Part shown: piece after piece, positions 10,408 through 23,300 of the stretch
Layout: every line of letters starts with the position of its first letter
Numbering within the stretch: the stretch's first letter is position 1
DNA from: Straminergon stramineum
Taxonomy: Eukaryota; Streptophyta; Bryopsida; Hypnales; Calliergonaceae
NCBI GenBank assembly: GCA_963920665.1
Contig: OY987269.1
Location: 9,240,501 to 9,304,500 of the forward strand
DNA length: 64,000 bases
Reading direction: 5' to 3'
The notes under the pieces: generated by a model
What the model was told of the DNA's origin: nothing
The model's database searches: none
The model's input: the letters and a program-made list of their open reading frames with translations, nothing else
Made by a program: the position numbers and the translations under genes

Positions 10408-13400
10408 TTACGACTTTTGCGAAACCTGTCGATATGTCTGGACCACAAAGTCCGCATAACCACTCGAACCGGCGGTTCGATCCTCAACTAGATTCGAAAG
10501 CACCAGACGTCCTTCCCTCGGTTGATCTCCCTGCCTCACTGCTGTGCAAAGCTGATATACGGCTGGACAAGTTTGCCGAAGCGCGTCCAGGCAGGAAAAC
10601 AACCGCTTGGAAGCCATATTCTGCTGTTCCACGAAAGCAATCTGTCACACACCAAAAAATAAATAGCATCGTCAAAAACAACCAAGTTCACCATGTTCAC
10701 TCCATCCGACAAATACAGCGACCACTTTCATCACTAACTCATGGCCTCACCACGCAAACTGCGTATCGGACATGCACACATTGGGAGTCACATCATCGTG
10801 TTGCTCCCAAACGGACTGGCAACAACACTATTCAAGGGAAGGCCACGGACATACCCTCCACAACAACACCTAAACCTCAATGAAAAAGGAAACACACTTC
10901 AGAACTCTATCTATCATTCACCCTCCAACGAACTCTCTCATTCAAAACAAAAGTCGTGCAGAACTTTCATAGTCACCACAAACTCTGCAACTCTCATCCA
11001 CACAGCAACACTGACCTTCGTAGAATCGGCACTGAAGGCAGCCTCAGGTCCCAACAGATCTTTCACGAATTCCGCCGGAAGAACCTTCCCCAACCACAAA
11101 ACGAATCGCAACCCATCGAAAAGTAGATACGCTCCCCGAGGGTCCAATTTCTCTGACGACAGCGCCAGAGGACTGGGCAGTTCCGCCAGACGAGTCGGCA
11201 ATCCCGCTTGCGGACCCTGCACATCACCAACACCACACCCACCATGCACCCACGTCACCACCATTCTACAAACAAATCAACACCGACCTCCGACTCAACA
11301 AACGCACAAGAACGGGCCCAGCTACAGCCCATCAGACTTCTTCCCAAAACATTTAGGAAAGGTACATGATCGTTAAGAACAAGAGACAAACCTCCTATCA
11401 TCACCCTCATTAAAGCGTCTATAAAATCACCTGCATTAGGTACTCGTCCAGACGCAGCAGTGTTGGGTACAGCAACTTCAATAGTCTCGGAATGGACATC
11501 GTCATCATTTCGAATCCCATCGCTGATCTCTCGTCCGGCGTGCAATCTCCAAAGCCACCTCGAAGTGCCACGTTGTTGATGATGCCCAGCGTGTAAAGAG
11601 GAAGGAGCTTCAAACTCTCGGGGTATATCAACCTATTGCTCGTCCGGTGCTGAACTGAAAACAAGTTCCGGTACTCGCGCAGGCTCCGAACCAATCGTTG
11701 TTGAGTGGCTTGACGGGATTCTTCCAGTTTTGACTGATATGTCTTCTCGATGGCTGCACCAATCACAAAAGTCACAATCAGATTCAACAAAATACACGAC
11801 ACACCAAGAGCTCAATCAAAATAAACCGTGTAATGGCCTGAACCAGTGCGAAGTACCCCACCAACAGTGCACAACACTCAGTAAGCCGTCCACTTTAGAT
11901 ACAAAAAACGAGCATACTCTTCACAAAAAACGAATGACCTCTTAGAATATAATAAATCCAATATGTTCAGTCATACCTACAGCACATGCAACGATCCATG
12001 TACGCTATACATCTGCCACAGCACCGTCACCACTAACAATAACCAAGACCCTATCCTTGAAATCGGGACACTGTACTTGAAAGTGGCGCCATGTCAAAGT
12101 CGGAGAGAGTCTCCGCACTCATCATCAACTACTATGTTCATCAAAATATAATAACTCACCGAGTCTGCTCATCAGACTAGCTATAGCTCCTACGTCGGCT
12201 CCTCTGTACAGTTCTGAAAGCTCGTTAACCACTGGAGTCGCCATCGTATGCACTCTGATTCGTCGTTCCCCTGTTGACGATGTATATCTGCCGTCGTCCT
12301 GGTCAAGGGTACAACATGACACGCAACCAGCATGACAAGTAACAAACAACAGTTTAACCCTATCCACACATCAAACCCTTCAACTGTCTCCATCATGTGA
12401 AAGAACACCATAACTTCCAAACTATATTCTATCCACCAACTGCTCAGTCCTCAGTATTTAAAGGACATGCCGTGTCCTGGAAAGCACCCACATGCAAATG
12501 CAAGAACCAGTCTCGAACTACAAACCGACAGCGAGCCAAACTGTTTCTCCGACTAATCCACAACTCATAACACTGCAATGTCATTGCGAATGTCAAACAT
12601 CTACGGCAAGAGGATGGATACAGTAGGACCACTTGGAAGATTACGGTCTGCGTCGTTAACAAAGTATCTTCCAGCACCAGTTGCATCGCAAATGCCTTGT
12701 CGCAATCCACAGCAGGAAGGGCCATCAGGTCCGAACTTCGCAGCATGAAGTGCCCGTGAAATGACGAGAACCGGATTCCTGTCGCCGCAAAAAAAATAAC
12801 GCCTAGTGAGCCCCCTCATCACAAAGATATGGAGCACAACCACCAAGTAAAACATGCTAACCTCAACCAGAAGTAACATCGCATCCTCAGCAAAAAACAA
12901 CTCAAATACCACACATGGCATGATACAACAGCATCCACGTTCTAAAGACATCCTCGTAATCAATGCCATCAGTCGCCGGGCATCGCAAGCCCTTCATTTG
13001 TTTAACCTACCTTTCCCACACCGTATTCTCATCACAGCCTCCCAAGCCGTTTCTCTCGTAAGATCTCGATTCAGATCGTACTTGAACTTCTCCCCATGCA
13101 ACTGAGCCTGGAAGGCCGGATAGTAGCATACCTGCCCTCCTGTATATCTTGCTAGAGTACCTGCCACCACACAAACTTGTCAGGAAACCCACTCAGATGC
13201 TTTATTCATCTCACGAACTCCGCCAAAATCTTTGCTTGCCTACTGTTTCACAAGGATCCATTTCACATTAAGACTTCTTCATAGCACCCATTCGAACTAC
13301 CTCAGAACACAACAAGATCTCACTGGGCTCTCTGCTCATGATCATCCTCGTTGTCATCCACATCCTCTGTGAACCGAAAAGCCCACTGCGCGAGGTACAA

Positions 13401-16400
13401 AACACAACAATCCCTATGCAAGAAAAGAGTGACATCGTCTCACCTAGAGAGGCCACATCAGCATAACGTTCGCTAAAGGCATAAATGTTCACAGCAATCT
13501 GATACTTGGAAAAATCCGCGGCCATTTGTTTGTAATACTGCTCTTCTGTAACCCTAAGTTGGTACTCTTTCTCGGTTCCATAAATGCGAGGGTCATCGCC
13601 CCGGAGTTTCAACCTTCCGAATCCAAGAGATGGCAGAGTACTCTGAAAAAGTAGCAACTTCCCTCCCAGCTGACTCTGCAAAAACCAATCGAGTCCAAAT
13701 TATCCCTTCATCTCCGAAAACATCCAAACTCGAAAAAAAATTACCACCCATTCCTTGAAACACGTACAACAACCCCGTTTGCAAAGTACCTAATCCACAA
13801 CCAGACGGCTAAAACACATTATGATGTTCCATAATCCAGAGACCCACGACACCTTCGTACGTTCCCATCACTAAGAGTACGTACCATAACCATGAAAGTC
13901 GCCTTCAGTGCGGGCCCAAGAGCGGACTCGATGTTCAAATTGTTGTCGAACATCGAAGGTAGGCTGTCCAGCAGGGCTTCCACAACCGTCCTCGATTCCG
14001 ACAGGTTCACCAGCAAATCGTCGGGAAGTGGTAGAAAAGGATCCTCCAGGTCCGCGACCACCATCATTTGCGGTTGCGTCAAGGAAGACTGTTCGAACCA
14101 AACAGCAGCCATTCCTTAGGTTCTCAGAAACAATCCTCCGACTGAACTCGATTGTACCCAGTCAAAGCATATATGACAAAATGAAACCCTCCAAACAGGA
14201 GTAAAGTACAATTCATGACTGCGTCTCGCAGTACTCCAGCCAGCAAAACCACACCACAAGAATGCTTAAAGACCAGTAGCCCTAAGCACCCGAAACTCAA
14301 GCGAACATATCCCCACAAATCGTCAACAAAAAAGCATCCCAGAGTCATCAAGAATGCATAACCACATCCTACAGGGCTACATGAGACAAATGAGGAAAGT
14401 ACACATCACACCCGTTAATACGGCCGCCCCCCCGACTCACTGGAACAGTAACCTCGAGGAAAGATTCTAACAGTAATAGAAGAACCGTCTCCAGGGTTCC
14501 TGCGCCAATTACACAGTAAACAGAACGTTCGCCATGAAAATTCCATCTCCCATGCAAGACCAGCTTTCAGTGCACACCTTCAGATTGTAGAAGTGCAGAG
14601 TGCTGTCGAATGTCAGAAACCCGATTTGTGTCCTCGGGAACCCCGGAAGATTGTCTAGTGAGGCCTTGATAGTATCTGCAGCAACCTGCATACAAGAAGC
14701 AGACCAAAGTTCGTAAAACATCAAGTCCAGTACCGCAATACAGCCTATTTACAACACTGTCTTCCACTGCAAAACATCTTGACGTAATTTCTACCAGGTA
14801 CAAAACGCAACCCCAAAAGAATAAACCCACGCACGCAAGGTTTACCTTCACCATCCCAGACTTCACAGCAGACAAAGAAACGTCGATCAGAAAGAAGTAC
14901 ACGGGCGGCATCGGAGGCCGGACCATATACTCCGTCGGGGCCACGTACTCCACACTCCCACAAGAAAGCTCAGGTCGGTCGTCGGCGTCTCGACGCCGTC
15001 CGTTCTCGTCCAAAGGACTGAAATACTCCACAGGTACTGCACAGTGCATACCACAGCTTCCCTTCAGTGAAAATGCAACCGAAGCCCTCACTTTGCCACA
15101 CTCACAACAACTCTACTCCCAAACACCCTGCGCTCGGCATTGGGTACACAGACCGCTCCACCGACAGATTCACATCATAGAAAGCGATCTCCACCTCCCT
15201 CCAAAACCACGAAACTTCCCTCAGTGATCCATACTAACCTTCATTCAGTAGCGAACACACGTTGCAACGCCAACGACGCCCGCCGTCCGTGAACATCACG
15301 TAAGTATTGATGTATGCCCGACACCGTCGACATCTCACAATCGTGCCCACGAAATTCACCACTGGAACCTCCTCCTAAACGAAGAAAATGCAAGAAACCA
15401 TCAGTCAGCACCACGTCCGTCTGCATCTCAGTCCCTACCCCAAACAAATCATACCCGTCACACGAATGCGGTTCCGCAGCTAGCCAAGCAAAGTCGATGA
15501 ATCCAACATCAAAGCTCAAATCATCACCAAATACAGTGTCGTACCCCAATTGGTGGCTCCGCAAGAGGCTGAACCACAGCTCCCAGAGGCAAATGCCAAC
15601 GGGAAACCAAAGAATGAGCGTTCGGCATGGCGTTCGTCGTCAGACGCAGGTACCGAGAATGACAGTTCAAATTTCCACCTGTCTTCACATCCTCAGGAGC
15701 GTCCACACGCTCCAGCGGTCTCGGGAGTGTGCTGGGGTCCACCGTGCTCTCGGGTGATCCCTGCACAGGCACCAACGCAAGCGATTGGAAGTCTTCCACC
15801 AGACCTTGCACTTGCTGATAGTTCCCACCGTAAGACCCTGCGGGCGGAGGGTGGCTGTACGCCCCGCCTTGCCCGTCACCGTATTGTCCTGGCATAGGCG
15901 GAGGAGCAGGGCCACCGTGAAGGCCCTGCGACGACGAAGGGGCTCCATATTGAGGCGGGTTCAACGATCCAAACTGAGGAGGCTGGGGAATGCTCGACGC
16001 TAATCTTGGCGACTGCGGCATAGCATTATACTGTTGTCCCGCTGATCTTGGTGACTGTGGCATTGCATTATACTGTGGTCCCACGGCAGCTGCCTGTCCC
16101 GACGGTGGACCGAACTGGGGACCCTGAGGTGGAGCACCCTGCGAGGGATTGCCAAACGGTGGCCTGCCGCCTGGGGGGGGAGGGAACACTCCGGACGCTG
16201 GTGCAGGACCCGGGTAGCCAGAGAATCTCGCCGGAGGACCATATCCCGGTCCCTGTGGGGGTCCTCCCCCGCCACTGGGAGGACGAAACTGGCCAACTCC
16301 CTGAGAAGGTGCTTGTCCAGGCGTCAAATTAGGTGAAGAAAACGACGGAGAAGGTCGAATTGCGTCGAAAGGACCTCCCGGAGGCGGACCTCCAGGAGGC

Positions 16401-17052
16401 GGGGGCCTGGCAAAAGGTGAAGATGGTGGGGTAGAAACCAGAGGCGACGGCTGGGATGCCTGAAACCCGACAGGGGGCCCTCCTGGCCGATAATTCGACG
16501 GAGGCCCTGTTGGCATTGGTGATATGGGATTCTGAAGTGCATCCGCTATGGTTTGGGGAGCTCCAGGAGCGTGGCCAGGAAAATGCGGACGAAACTGAGG
16601 ACCGGGAGGAAACCCGCCTTGCCATGTTGGCGGACCGGGTCTCGGAATTGCACCTGTGCAAATGCATAACGTGAATACATGACATTGTACACTCTGCAGT
16701 GGACAGCATAATCGGTTTCGCGAAATTTACAATCCAAAAACCAAGACCAGCAATTACCCTCCACACAAATCACTTGCAGTCCACAGTTCATGCCGCAACT
16801 GTGGCGGAAATCTCACGTCTATTTGACTAAATCACAATTTGATTTCTTTCTTCACACATTACATTGGAGAAATACCTAACTAAACTTCGACTGACAAAAA
16901 CGAGAAAATACACAACAACAGATAGCATACACAAGAACGGGAGTGCAGTGAATACCAGGAGCAGCAAAAGGTGAAAATTGCGGTCGAGCGTTGAAATTAT
17001 TAGGGTTGTTAGGAAACCGAGGCGAGCCCGGGCTCCCCCCTTGCTGCTGCAT
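10408..17052 (-). CDS. SEC24C: Protein transport protein Sec24, plant SEC24C/CEF type; 13 coding exons, 1089 aa
   Basis: COPII coat subunit that partners Sec23 and selects cargo at ER exit sites. Exons: 17052-16956, 16653-15545, 15374-15239, 15036-14846, 14685-14578, 14088-13885, 13675-13444, 13160-13011, 12778-12605, 12270-12160, 11753-11431, 11216-11016, 10641-10408. Every junction is GT-AG and all phases join, giving 3270 nt. Residues 1 to about 330 are Pro/Gly/Gln-rich and disordered. The zinc finger has Cys417, 420, 439 and 442. The trunk begins near residue 470 (PTEYMVRPPMPPVYFFLIDVS) and is followed by beta-sandwich, helical (about 838-945) and gelsolin-like (about 960-1060) regions. 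Length matches plant SEC24C proteins, and no domain is missing. The start is the ATG opening MQQQGGSPGSP. One oddity: the exon 9/10 junction codon is CGG (Arg804), where I recall Gly in relatives. The gene looks intact. Confidence 0.96.
15545..16653 (-). other. SEC24C: SEC24 exon 2: disordered Pro/Gly/Gln-rich N-terminus with internal duplication
   Basis: This exon encodes residues 33-402. About 300 residues are dominated by Pro, Gly, Gln and Ser, and a 13-residue unit containing QYNAMPQSPR occurs twice in a row. The exon ends in the conserved block NCHSRYLRLTTNAMP, which leads into the zinc finger. In Sec24 proteins this N-terminal tail is variable and contributes to coat assembly and Sec16/Sec23 contacts. 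The high GC creates several long open frames on the plus strand, which are shadows. Confidence 0.9.
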
Positions 17053-17055
17053 ATT

Positions 17056-17811
17056 CTGCGACAATACTAAAGTATCACGGCACTGCGTACTCATTCAACG
17101 TAATTCTCCGGAAAAGAAATCCCAGACATTGCTACTAATCCACGCTCCTACCACACCAGTCACTCACCAAACGCTACTACGCTGCGATCACAACCAGAGC
17201 TTCGGCAATCCCTCTCCCTACCAGCAAACTATCCAATACACTTAAATCACAGAAAATACATCGAAATCACCAATTGACGCCCGCTCAAAAATTCCTCCAC
17301 AATCAATCGGAGCTCCACCCAAAATCCACACCCGAATGAATTCCAAGCATCACTTTTAGGTCTTCCTAGGGCTCAATATTTTTCTCAGAACACTCCAAGG
17401 AGCTCCACCAAAAATCCACAAGCGAATTAATTCCAAGCATCACAATTAGGTCTTATTACGAATCAATATTTCTCAGAATACTCCAAGGAGCTCTACTAAA
17501 GCTCCAAAATGGAATTAATTCCAAGCATCACCTTTTGGATCTTCCTAGGAAACAATTATTTCTCAGAACACTCCAAGAAGCTCCAACTAAAATCCAAATC
17601 CGAATTCATTCCAAGCTAGCATCCCTCCTAGGTCTTCCTAGGACTCAATATTTCTCAGAACATCGTCACAAGCTTACTCCATCACGGCAGATCACGGAGC
17701 CTCTACAAAAGCACTAATCGCCATGGAAAGCTCTCCCGATTTCTCTACCAGAGCTCACGTCTATATATTTCCCATCGAGACTTCCAAGAAATGCAAGAGA
17801 GAAAAACAAAC
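17056..17811 (-). other. SEC24C: Putative 5'UTR intron of the SEC24 gene
   Basis: A donor (CACAG followed by GTTTGT) at 17811-17810 and an acceptor (TTGTCGCAG) at 17057-17056, three bases before the start codon, would remove 756 bp. The coding frame upstream of the ATG is not open in a useful way, so a non-coding first exon above 17.81 kb is likely. The intron carries the four-copy tandem repeat annotated separately. The splice sites are read by eye. Confidence 0.5.
17311..17666. repeat. Four-copy tandem repeat, unit about 90 bp
   Basis: Units begin at 17311, 17401, 17489 and 17579, each starting AGCTCCAC or a close variant. They share landmarks GAATTCATTCCAAGC and AATATTTCTCAGAACA in the same order. 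Copies differ by scattered substitutions, so the array is not brand new. It lies wholly within the putative 5'UTR intron of SEC24. Confidence 0.85.
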
Positions 17812-18290
17812 CTGTGAATTGCGGCTCGTTCGAGAGTGATCGAAGCAGCTCCAAGCTCCGTTCCGTCACCAAACATTCTAACTTACAAACCTGGTGTTAA
17901 GAGATCCATAGGAGGATCGAGAGCGGGCAATTGGGAAGGTCAGTTGTGGAATCCCTGAACAAGGAAATCTGTGGGGTGGGGTGTTCGGATGCTTCCACGC
18001 TTGGCGCAACACCTGCCTCTCTGGTTTTAGGGCGCCTCGACTCTGCGACGGAGGTCTGGGAGTCGTGGGGATGAATGGAAGTGGGGTGGTCCGTCGGTTA
18101 TTCATCGACTGCGCTCAGGAATCTGTCCATCCATTCGGACAATCAATCAGTCGACTGTATCAGCCCGGCATAATAAGCCCGTAACTGAGAGCATGTCCAC
18201 CGGGACGGCAAAAATTCATCATGTTCAGCACGCCGGCACGGACTCACCATATTATAGTCGGCAGGCACACCTTACGTTGGGGTCAAGAAT
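17812..18290 (-). promoter_or_regulatory. SEC24C: Putative first exon and promoter region of SEC24
   Basis: GC-richer sequence continues to about 18.29 kb and then gives way to AT-rich DNA, which marks the probable upstream edge of the gene. I see no convincing TATA box on the minus strand, and the start of transcription cannot be fixed. ORFs in this stretch on either strand are short and unlike known proteins. Confidence 0.4.
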
Positions 18291-18704
18291 CGTTAAAAAA
18301 AAAATTCAAAATATAATTAAATATGACATCGAATGAAATTTGCAGAAATAACAACATGGCATAATTGAATAATGAAATTAATTAAATTTAATCCTCAAAA
18401 AATCACAAAGTCAAAGCCATGGGTATCAATAAAGCCCTAAGTACTACTAAAGGTCACAAAATATTCCAAACCCTCTAAACCAAACTTCAAGAAGTTTTAA
18501 ATCAAGTCAACAAATCGAAATTCAATCGAAAAAGAAATGATTTCATATCGGGCCTAACAAATTTGACCCCAACTTAAGGTTTGGCAACTACATACCTTAT
18601 GGGATAACTCCCACACATGTCCAACTCCCAACCCTCTACTCATTCAAACTCATTCATTATTTGTCCCTTCATGTTATCAATTTTCTTGTGGACAACAAAT
18701 GTAT

Positions 18705-18867
18705 CTCTAGAAGAAATGTGTGTTTGCCTCAACGAAATCTACATGACATGTTTGTTGAGGCAAACACAAAATCTGCACTAAAAAACGCAAAAAATGCAAA
18801 TTTTGCATTTGCTTCAACAAAGATGTCATGTAGATTTTGTTGAGGCAAACACATGTTTCTTCTAGTG
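18705..18867. mobile_element. CACTA-like MITE, 163 bp
   Basis: The two ends are inverted repeats of about 45 bp; the right end read inward starts CACTAGAAGAAACATGTG and the left end is CTCTAGAAGAAATGTGTG. The centre is A/T-rich and also partly palindromic. Termini beginning CACTA with a following GAA are typical of the CACTA (En/Spm) superfamily. The flanks share only AT, so the usual 3-bp target duplication is not clear. Too short to encode anything. Confidence 0.7.
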
Positions 18868-19282
18868 ATATACTAAGAATACAACTTTAGTTTAAACATT
18901 GACCCCACCCCTTGTCGCTTGTAGCAAGTTTTAACTATTGCCACATGCAATTCAATGATCACTTCGATGGTTCAAGATGAGACTATCAATTGCATTTGGG
19001 GGCTTTATGGTTGCACAATTCAAGCATTTCTTGAGCAATTCCAAGGCCAAAAGAGTATGAATGTTTTGAGGGGCCCTCGTTTTAGAGGCTACAAGACTAG
19101 TTTTCCAATAAAGCTAAAAATGTAAACTTGCACATGACATTTTTTAATAATAGGAGGCTTCTAGAAATGCAAAAGCAATTGTGAACAAAAATTGTTTCTA
19201 GTCATAGTTACAAACATTTAGAGTAGTTGCTTTGGCTTCACCTTAAATTCTTCAATGCATTTAAGGAGTTCAAAAAGGTTGG
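18868..19282. other. Intergenic sequence, nothing recognised
   Basis: No ORF or repeat was recognised between the MITE and the long hairpin. Confidence 0.4.
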
Positions 19283-20351
19283 TGCTTCAGGGTGATTGCA
19301 AGAAACACCTGCCAGTTTCGTTGCGTTTTTTTTTGGAGCGCTATAACTTTTGAATTATGAATCCGATTCCAAAACCAAAAAAACTATTTCTAGATACCTT
19401 TCTTGTTATTGTAATCCTTATTTTTCAGAAATTTTTAAAAATCATTTTATATTTAAAAGTCAATTTTGATAATTTGTCACACTTTGACGTTTAGGGGTTT
19501 TTTATACTATTGAGTGGTTTAAATTAGTGATTTTCAGCTGAAATTTCTATGGTATATTAGTTTAGTATTCATACATGTGCCTACCAAAGGAAATCTAAAA
19601 ATTCATTATTTTATATCCTCCACGTTCATGCAAATAGGCCTCTCTTGTGAGCACAATTCTAAACAATAGAGATAGTTTTGAACTCGTTTTTTTGCTCAAA
19701 TCTCATCATCAAAAAGTCCTCCCGAATGGCCAATTTTTAGTTTTCTTGAAAATTATTTTTCCTATTTTCTACAAATTAAAACGTCAAAGTATGTATTTTC
19801 CATGATATATTTTGGAACATAGAATTCTAACAAAGAAAATACATACTTTGACATTTTAATTTGTAGAAAATAGGAAAAACAATTTTCAAGAAAACTAAAA
19901 ATTGGCCATTTGGGAGGACTTTTTGATGATGAGATTTGAGCAAAAAAATGAGTTCAAAACTATCTCTATTGTTTAGAATTGTGCTCACAAGAGAGGCCTA
20001 TTTGCATGAACGTGGAGGATATAAAATAATGAATTTTTAGATTTCCTTTGGTAGGCACATGCATGACTACTAAACTAATATACCATAGAAATTTCAGCTG
20101 AAAATCACTAATTTAAACCACTCAATAGTATAAAAAAACCCTAAATGTCAAAGTGTGACAAATTATCAAAATTGACTTTTAAATATAAAATGATTTTTAA
20201 AAATTTCTGAAAAATAAGGATTACAATAACAAAAAAGGTATCTAGAAATAGTTTTTTTGGTTTTGAAATCGAATTCATAATTCAAAAGTTATAGCGCTCC
20301 AAAAAAAAACGCAACGAAACTGGCAGGTGTTTCTTGCAATCACCTTGAAGC
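19283..20351. repeat. Long near-perfect inverted repeat (hairpin), arms about 517 bp, loop 34 bp
   Basis: The left arm (19283-19800) and right arm (19835-20351) are reverse complements over their whole length with only a handful of mismatches and no large gap. The outer end reads GGTGATTGCAAGAAACACC. The loop is 19801-19834. There is no ORF of note. I could not find a target duplication at the edges. It could be a foldback transposon or the product of an inverted duplication; transcription from either side would give a 500-bp double-stranded RNA. Confidence 0.92.
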
Positions 20352-23300
20352 TATCAAATTCTTGTCTAAATTGCTAATTAAGTTGGCTCATCCTCATATT
20401 GTTGGAACCAACCTCTATTTATCCATTTTAGTCCAAGGGTATGAAAGGCAATAAATTGTTTACTAAAAAGCTATATTTTAGTTGAATCCAACAATTCAGA
20501 GACATCCTCAATATTATCTTCTTGTCCCAACAAGGCAAATTGACTTGTTATAGTCTCAAAAAGGAAGTACAAATAGAAATGCATAGTTCATAGCATTTGG
20601 GTGTGTTGCACAAGGGTTTTCAAAGTGGGCTATTTGATGAAAATGTTCTAAAATACATATATGAAACATATTTTCTTATCAATATGGACAATGGCTACAC
20701 ATTAGGGTTTTGAGGACAACCATTGTTAAGTATGCCAATAGAAGTAATTTCCAATAAAGACTCTATGACCATAGTCATAAAAATCTTCAAAGGGCAGCAA
20801 TCAATGATGGGATCCCCTATGCGCATTTTTACGAATATAAATAGCAACTATTAGGCTATTTGAAGTTTGGAAGATAACATTGCAAGCATTTTGTTACAAG
20901 AGGGGGCCTAAAAGTTGAATGAACCAAGCTCTCAATTTCTTGAATACTTTATAAACCCCCACGCTTTTCAAGTTGATGTCCACTAGTGTACAAAGTAATA
21001 GGGATTGATCATTGTACCAACCACACTATCATCATAATGTTGACAATTGTATTGACTGAAAAGTAGATAGTTCTTAGATTATTGCCACCATACTCAACAC
21101 ATTTGTGTCAACTAGTTGGTACTATTATCATCTCCAAGATCAAAGATGCTTAAACTAAGGGGATACAAAAATACATAGTTGATTGAAACAAATGCTTCAC
21201 TTTATACAATTCATGGAGATGGACAATGGTCAAGTAGGCTTACCAATCTAGATAAGGCTAGTGTTTTTTTCTACAACTAGATGATAATAGCATTGAAGAC
21301 GTAAATAAAGAAATATACTACAAGAATATGTCACACATTAGGAAGGCAATGATACATTGTGGCATGGCATTGGCGTTTGATTGCACTTGGAGTGTAAATT
21401 AGTTATTTCCACATTTAAAAAAAATAGTGGCAAAAGATGAATAATACTTTCAAGGGTAAGATGTACAAGACTATGCTAGGCCAACCTAAATATGTAATAT
21501 GCTTGTTTTGATTTTTTTGTAAATATGAAGTTTTATCAATCCTATTTGGTATTTCATGACTTCTTTTGTTGTGAATAGTTCTCACGTATTCTAAACTTAG
21601 TTACATTTATCATCTTCTTGAACATCGTTATTCTATTCAAACAATGTTTTTTCTAAGTTTGTACTTCCAATTTCTTTAACAATATGCTTTTTTCCATTGC
21701 ATCACATTATAAGTACATGATTAAAATTTTTGGTTGTGAATGAATAATTTCTTCAATAATACTAAATTCAAATATGTCAAAGTTTAACAATGGCCAAAAA
21801 TTATTGTAATTGACAATTAGTGTTCGTTACATTAGTAGGGGTGTAGCCATTTTGTATTCAAGTGTGTAATTAATGGTACAAACTCTAAATATCATTAATT
21901 TGTAGTCTTTCCACGTATTTTCCATTCAATTTCACAAAAATATTTGGATTTCTACTGATCATTAGTAGAGATTTGGCCAAACAAAAGGCCATTTTAGGCG
22001 TGTTCCCTATTATTGTTCCCTAGCAATGAGGGCATGGCTAACAACAGTCAGCCATTATAATTTTTTTTTAAATTTAAAAAAGAAATTGGTCTTGAAATTG
22101 AAAGAAAAATCAACAAAAATATATTTTTTGAAACAAACAAATAAATCTAACGTGACCACCTCCCGACCACATTAGCATGTTGCAGTGGCCCAGTTCACTG
22201 AGTTCCCCGCAATTCACCAAGTTCCCCATTGCCGGGAACTCACAACCTTTTATTTGGCACAATCTCTTCTAATGTTTGGAGGTTTTGCCCAATGCTTCAC
22301 CCAAGCTGAAGGACTAAGAGATAAATCCAAATTTCCAAAATTGTGAAGTTGAATTATAAAATGCAATTGAAAAGAAAAATTTAATGATAACTCTCAAACA
22401 ATAGTTGTAAAATATGATCCATAGATTATATGCATGCAATTTGATCCACTTGTATACAAACCAATAGTTTTCAATAATATTCAAAGCCAAAAATTGAAAA
22501 CTTCTTCTAAAATCAATTGTAGATTGAGTATTTGTGCTTTTTACAAGACATTTTCCCTCTATGTTCAAAATGTTAAGTTTTAATTATAGCAATTTTTGAA
22601 GATTTTCATTTTCATTTGCCATTCAAGTCAATTTTAAAGGATCATTTTTTAAATTAAAAAAATTATTTTTTAAGGTCAAATTGCTAATACCCTTTGAATT
22701 ATAAAATATTTGCAAAGCAAAATCTTCAGAATTTACACTATTCAAATGTTAAAGAAATAGCACAAGAATCTTCTAAAAGATTTATGAATGAAAAAATGCA
22801 TTTTTCCACCCTCACACTCAAAGTTGTGCCATAACAAGTAGGAACATCTTGGAATCAAGACTTTTTACTATTCATCAGAACGCCAAGTTCTTTTTTACAA
22901 AAGTTGATTATATAATTTCCCTATACATGCAACTTACTATAGTAGCTTAAATCTACAGTATTACAACTTTCAACCAACCAAAAGCCTTCTTAGTGTAGAA
23001 ATGCAAAATTAATCTCCATCATTGCTATTTCAATGAACTATTTGTAAAATAATTAAGTATAATTGCTGGAAATGTCCAAAGCTTGGCAACTAAAGTGTGC
23101 AATTTTCCCTATGTTAAAGAATTTTTTGGTGAATCCTAAAATTTATTATGCACTTCTCATCCCAAAAATATTATTGTCTTTGTATTCATTGTTCTAATGG
23201 AGATGTCTATAGTTTACAACAATAAAAATCCTCCAAATATGAGTTTCACCAAAGGTCTTGTTAAATTGTCTTATTTGGGTATTTTTGAAAATTAAAGGAG

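Noticed and set aside
10434..16674. Plus-strand and alternative-frame ORFs across the SEC24 gene
   Set aside because: They overlap exons and introns of a gene whose 13 exons join in frame to a full Sec24; none resembles a protein family.
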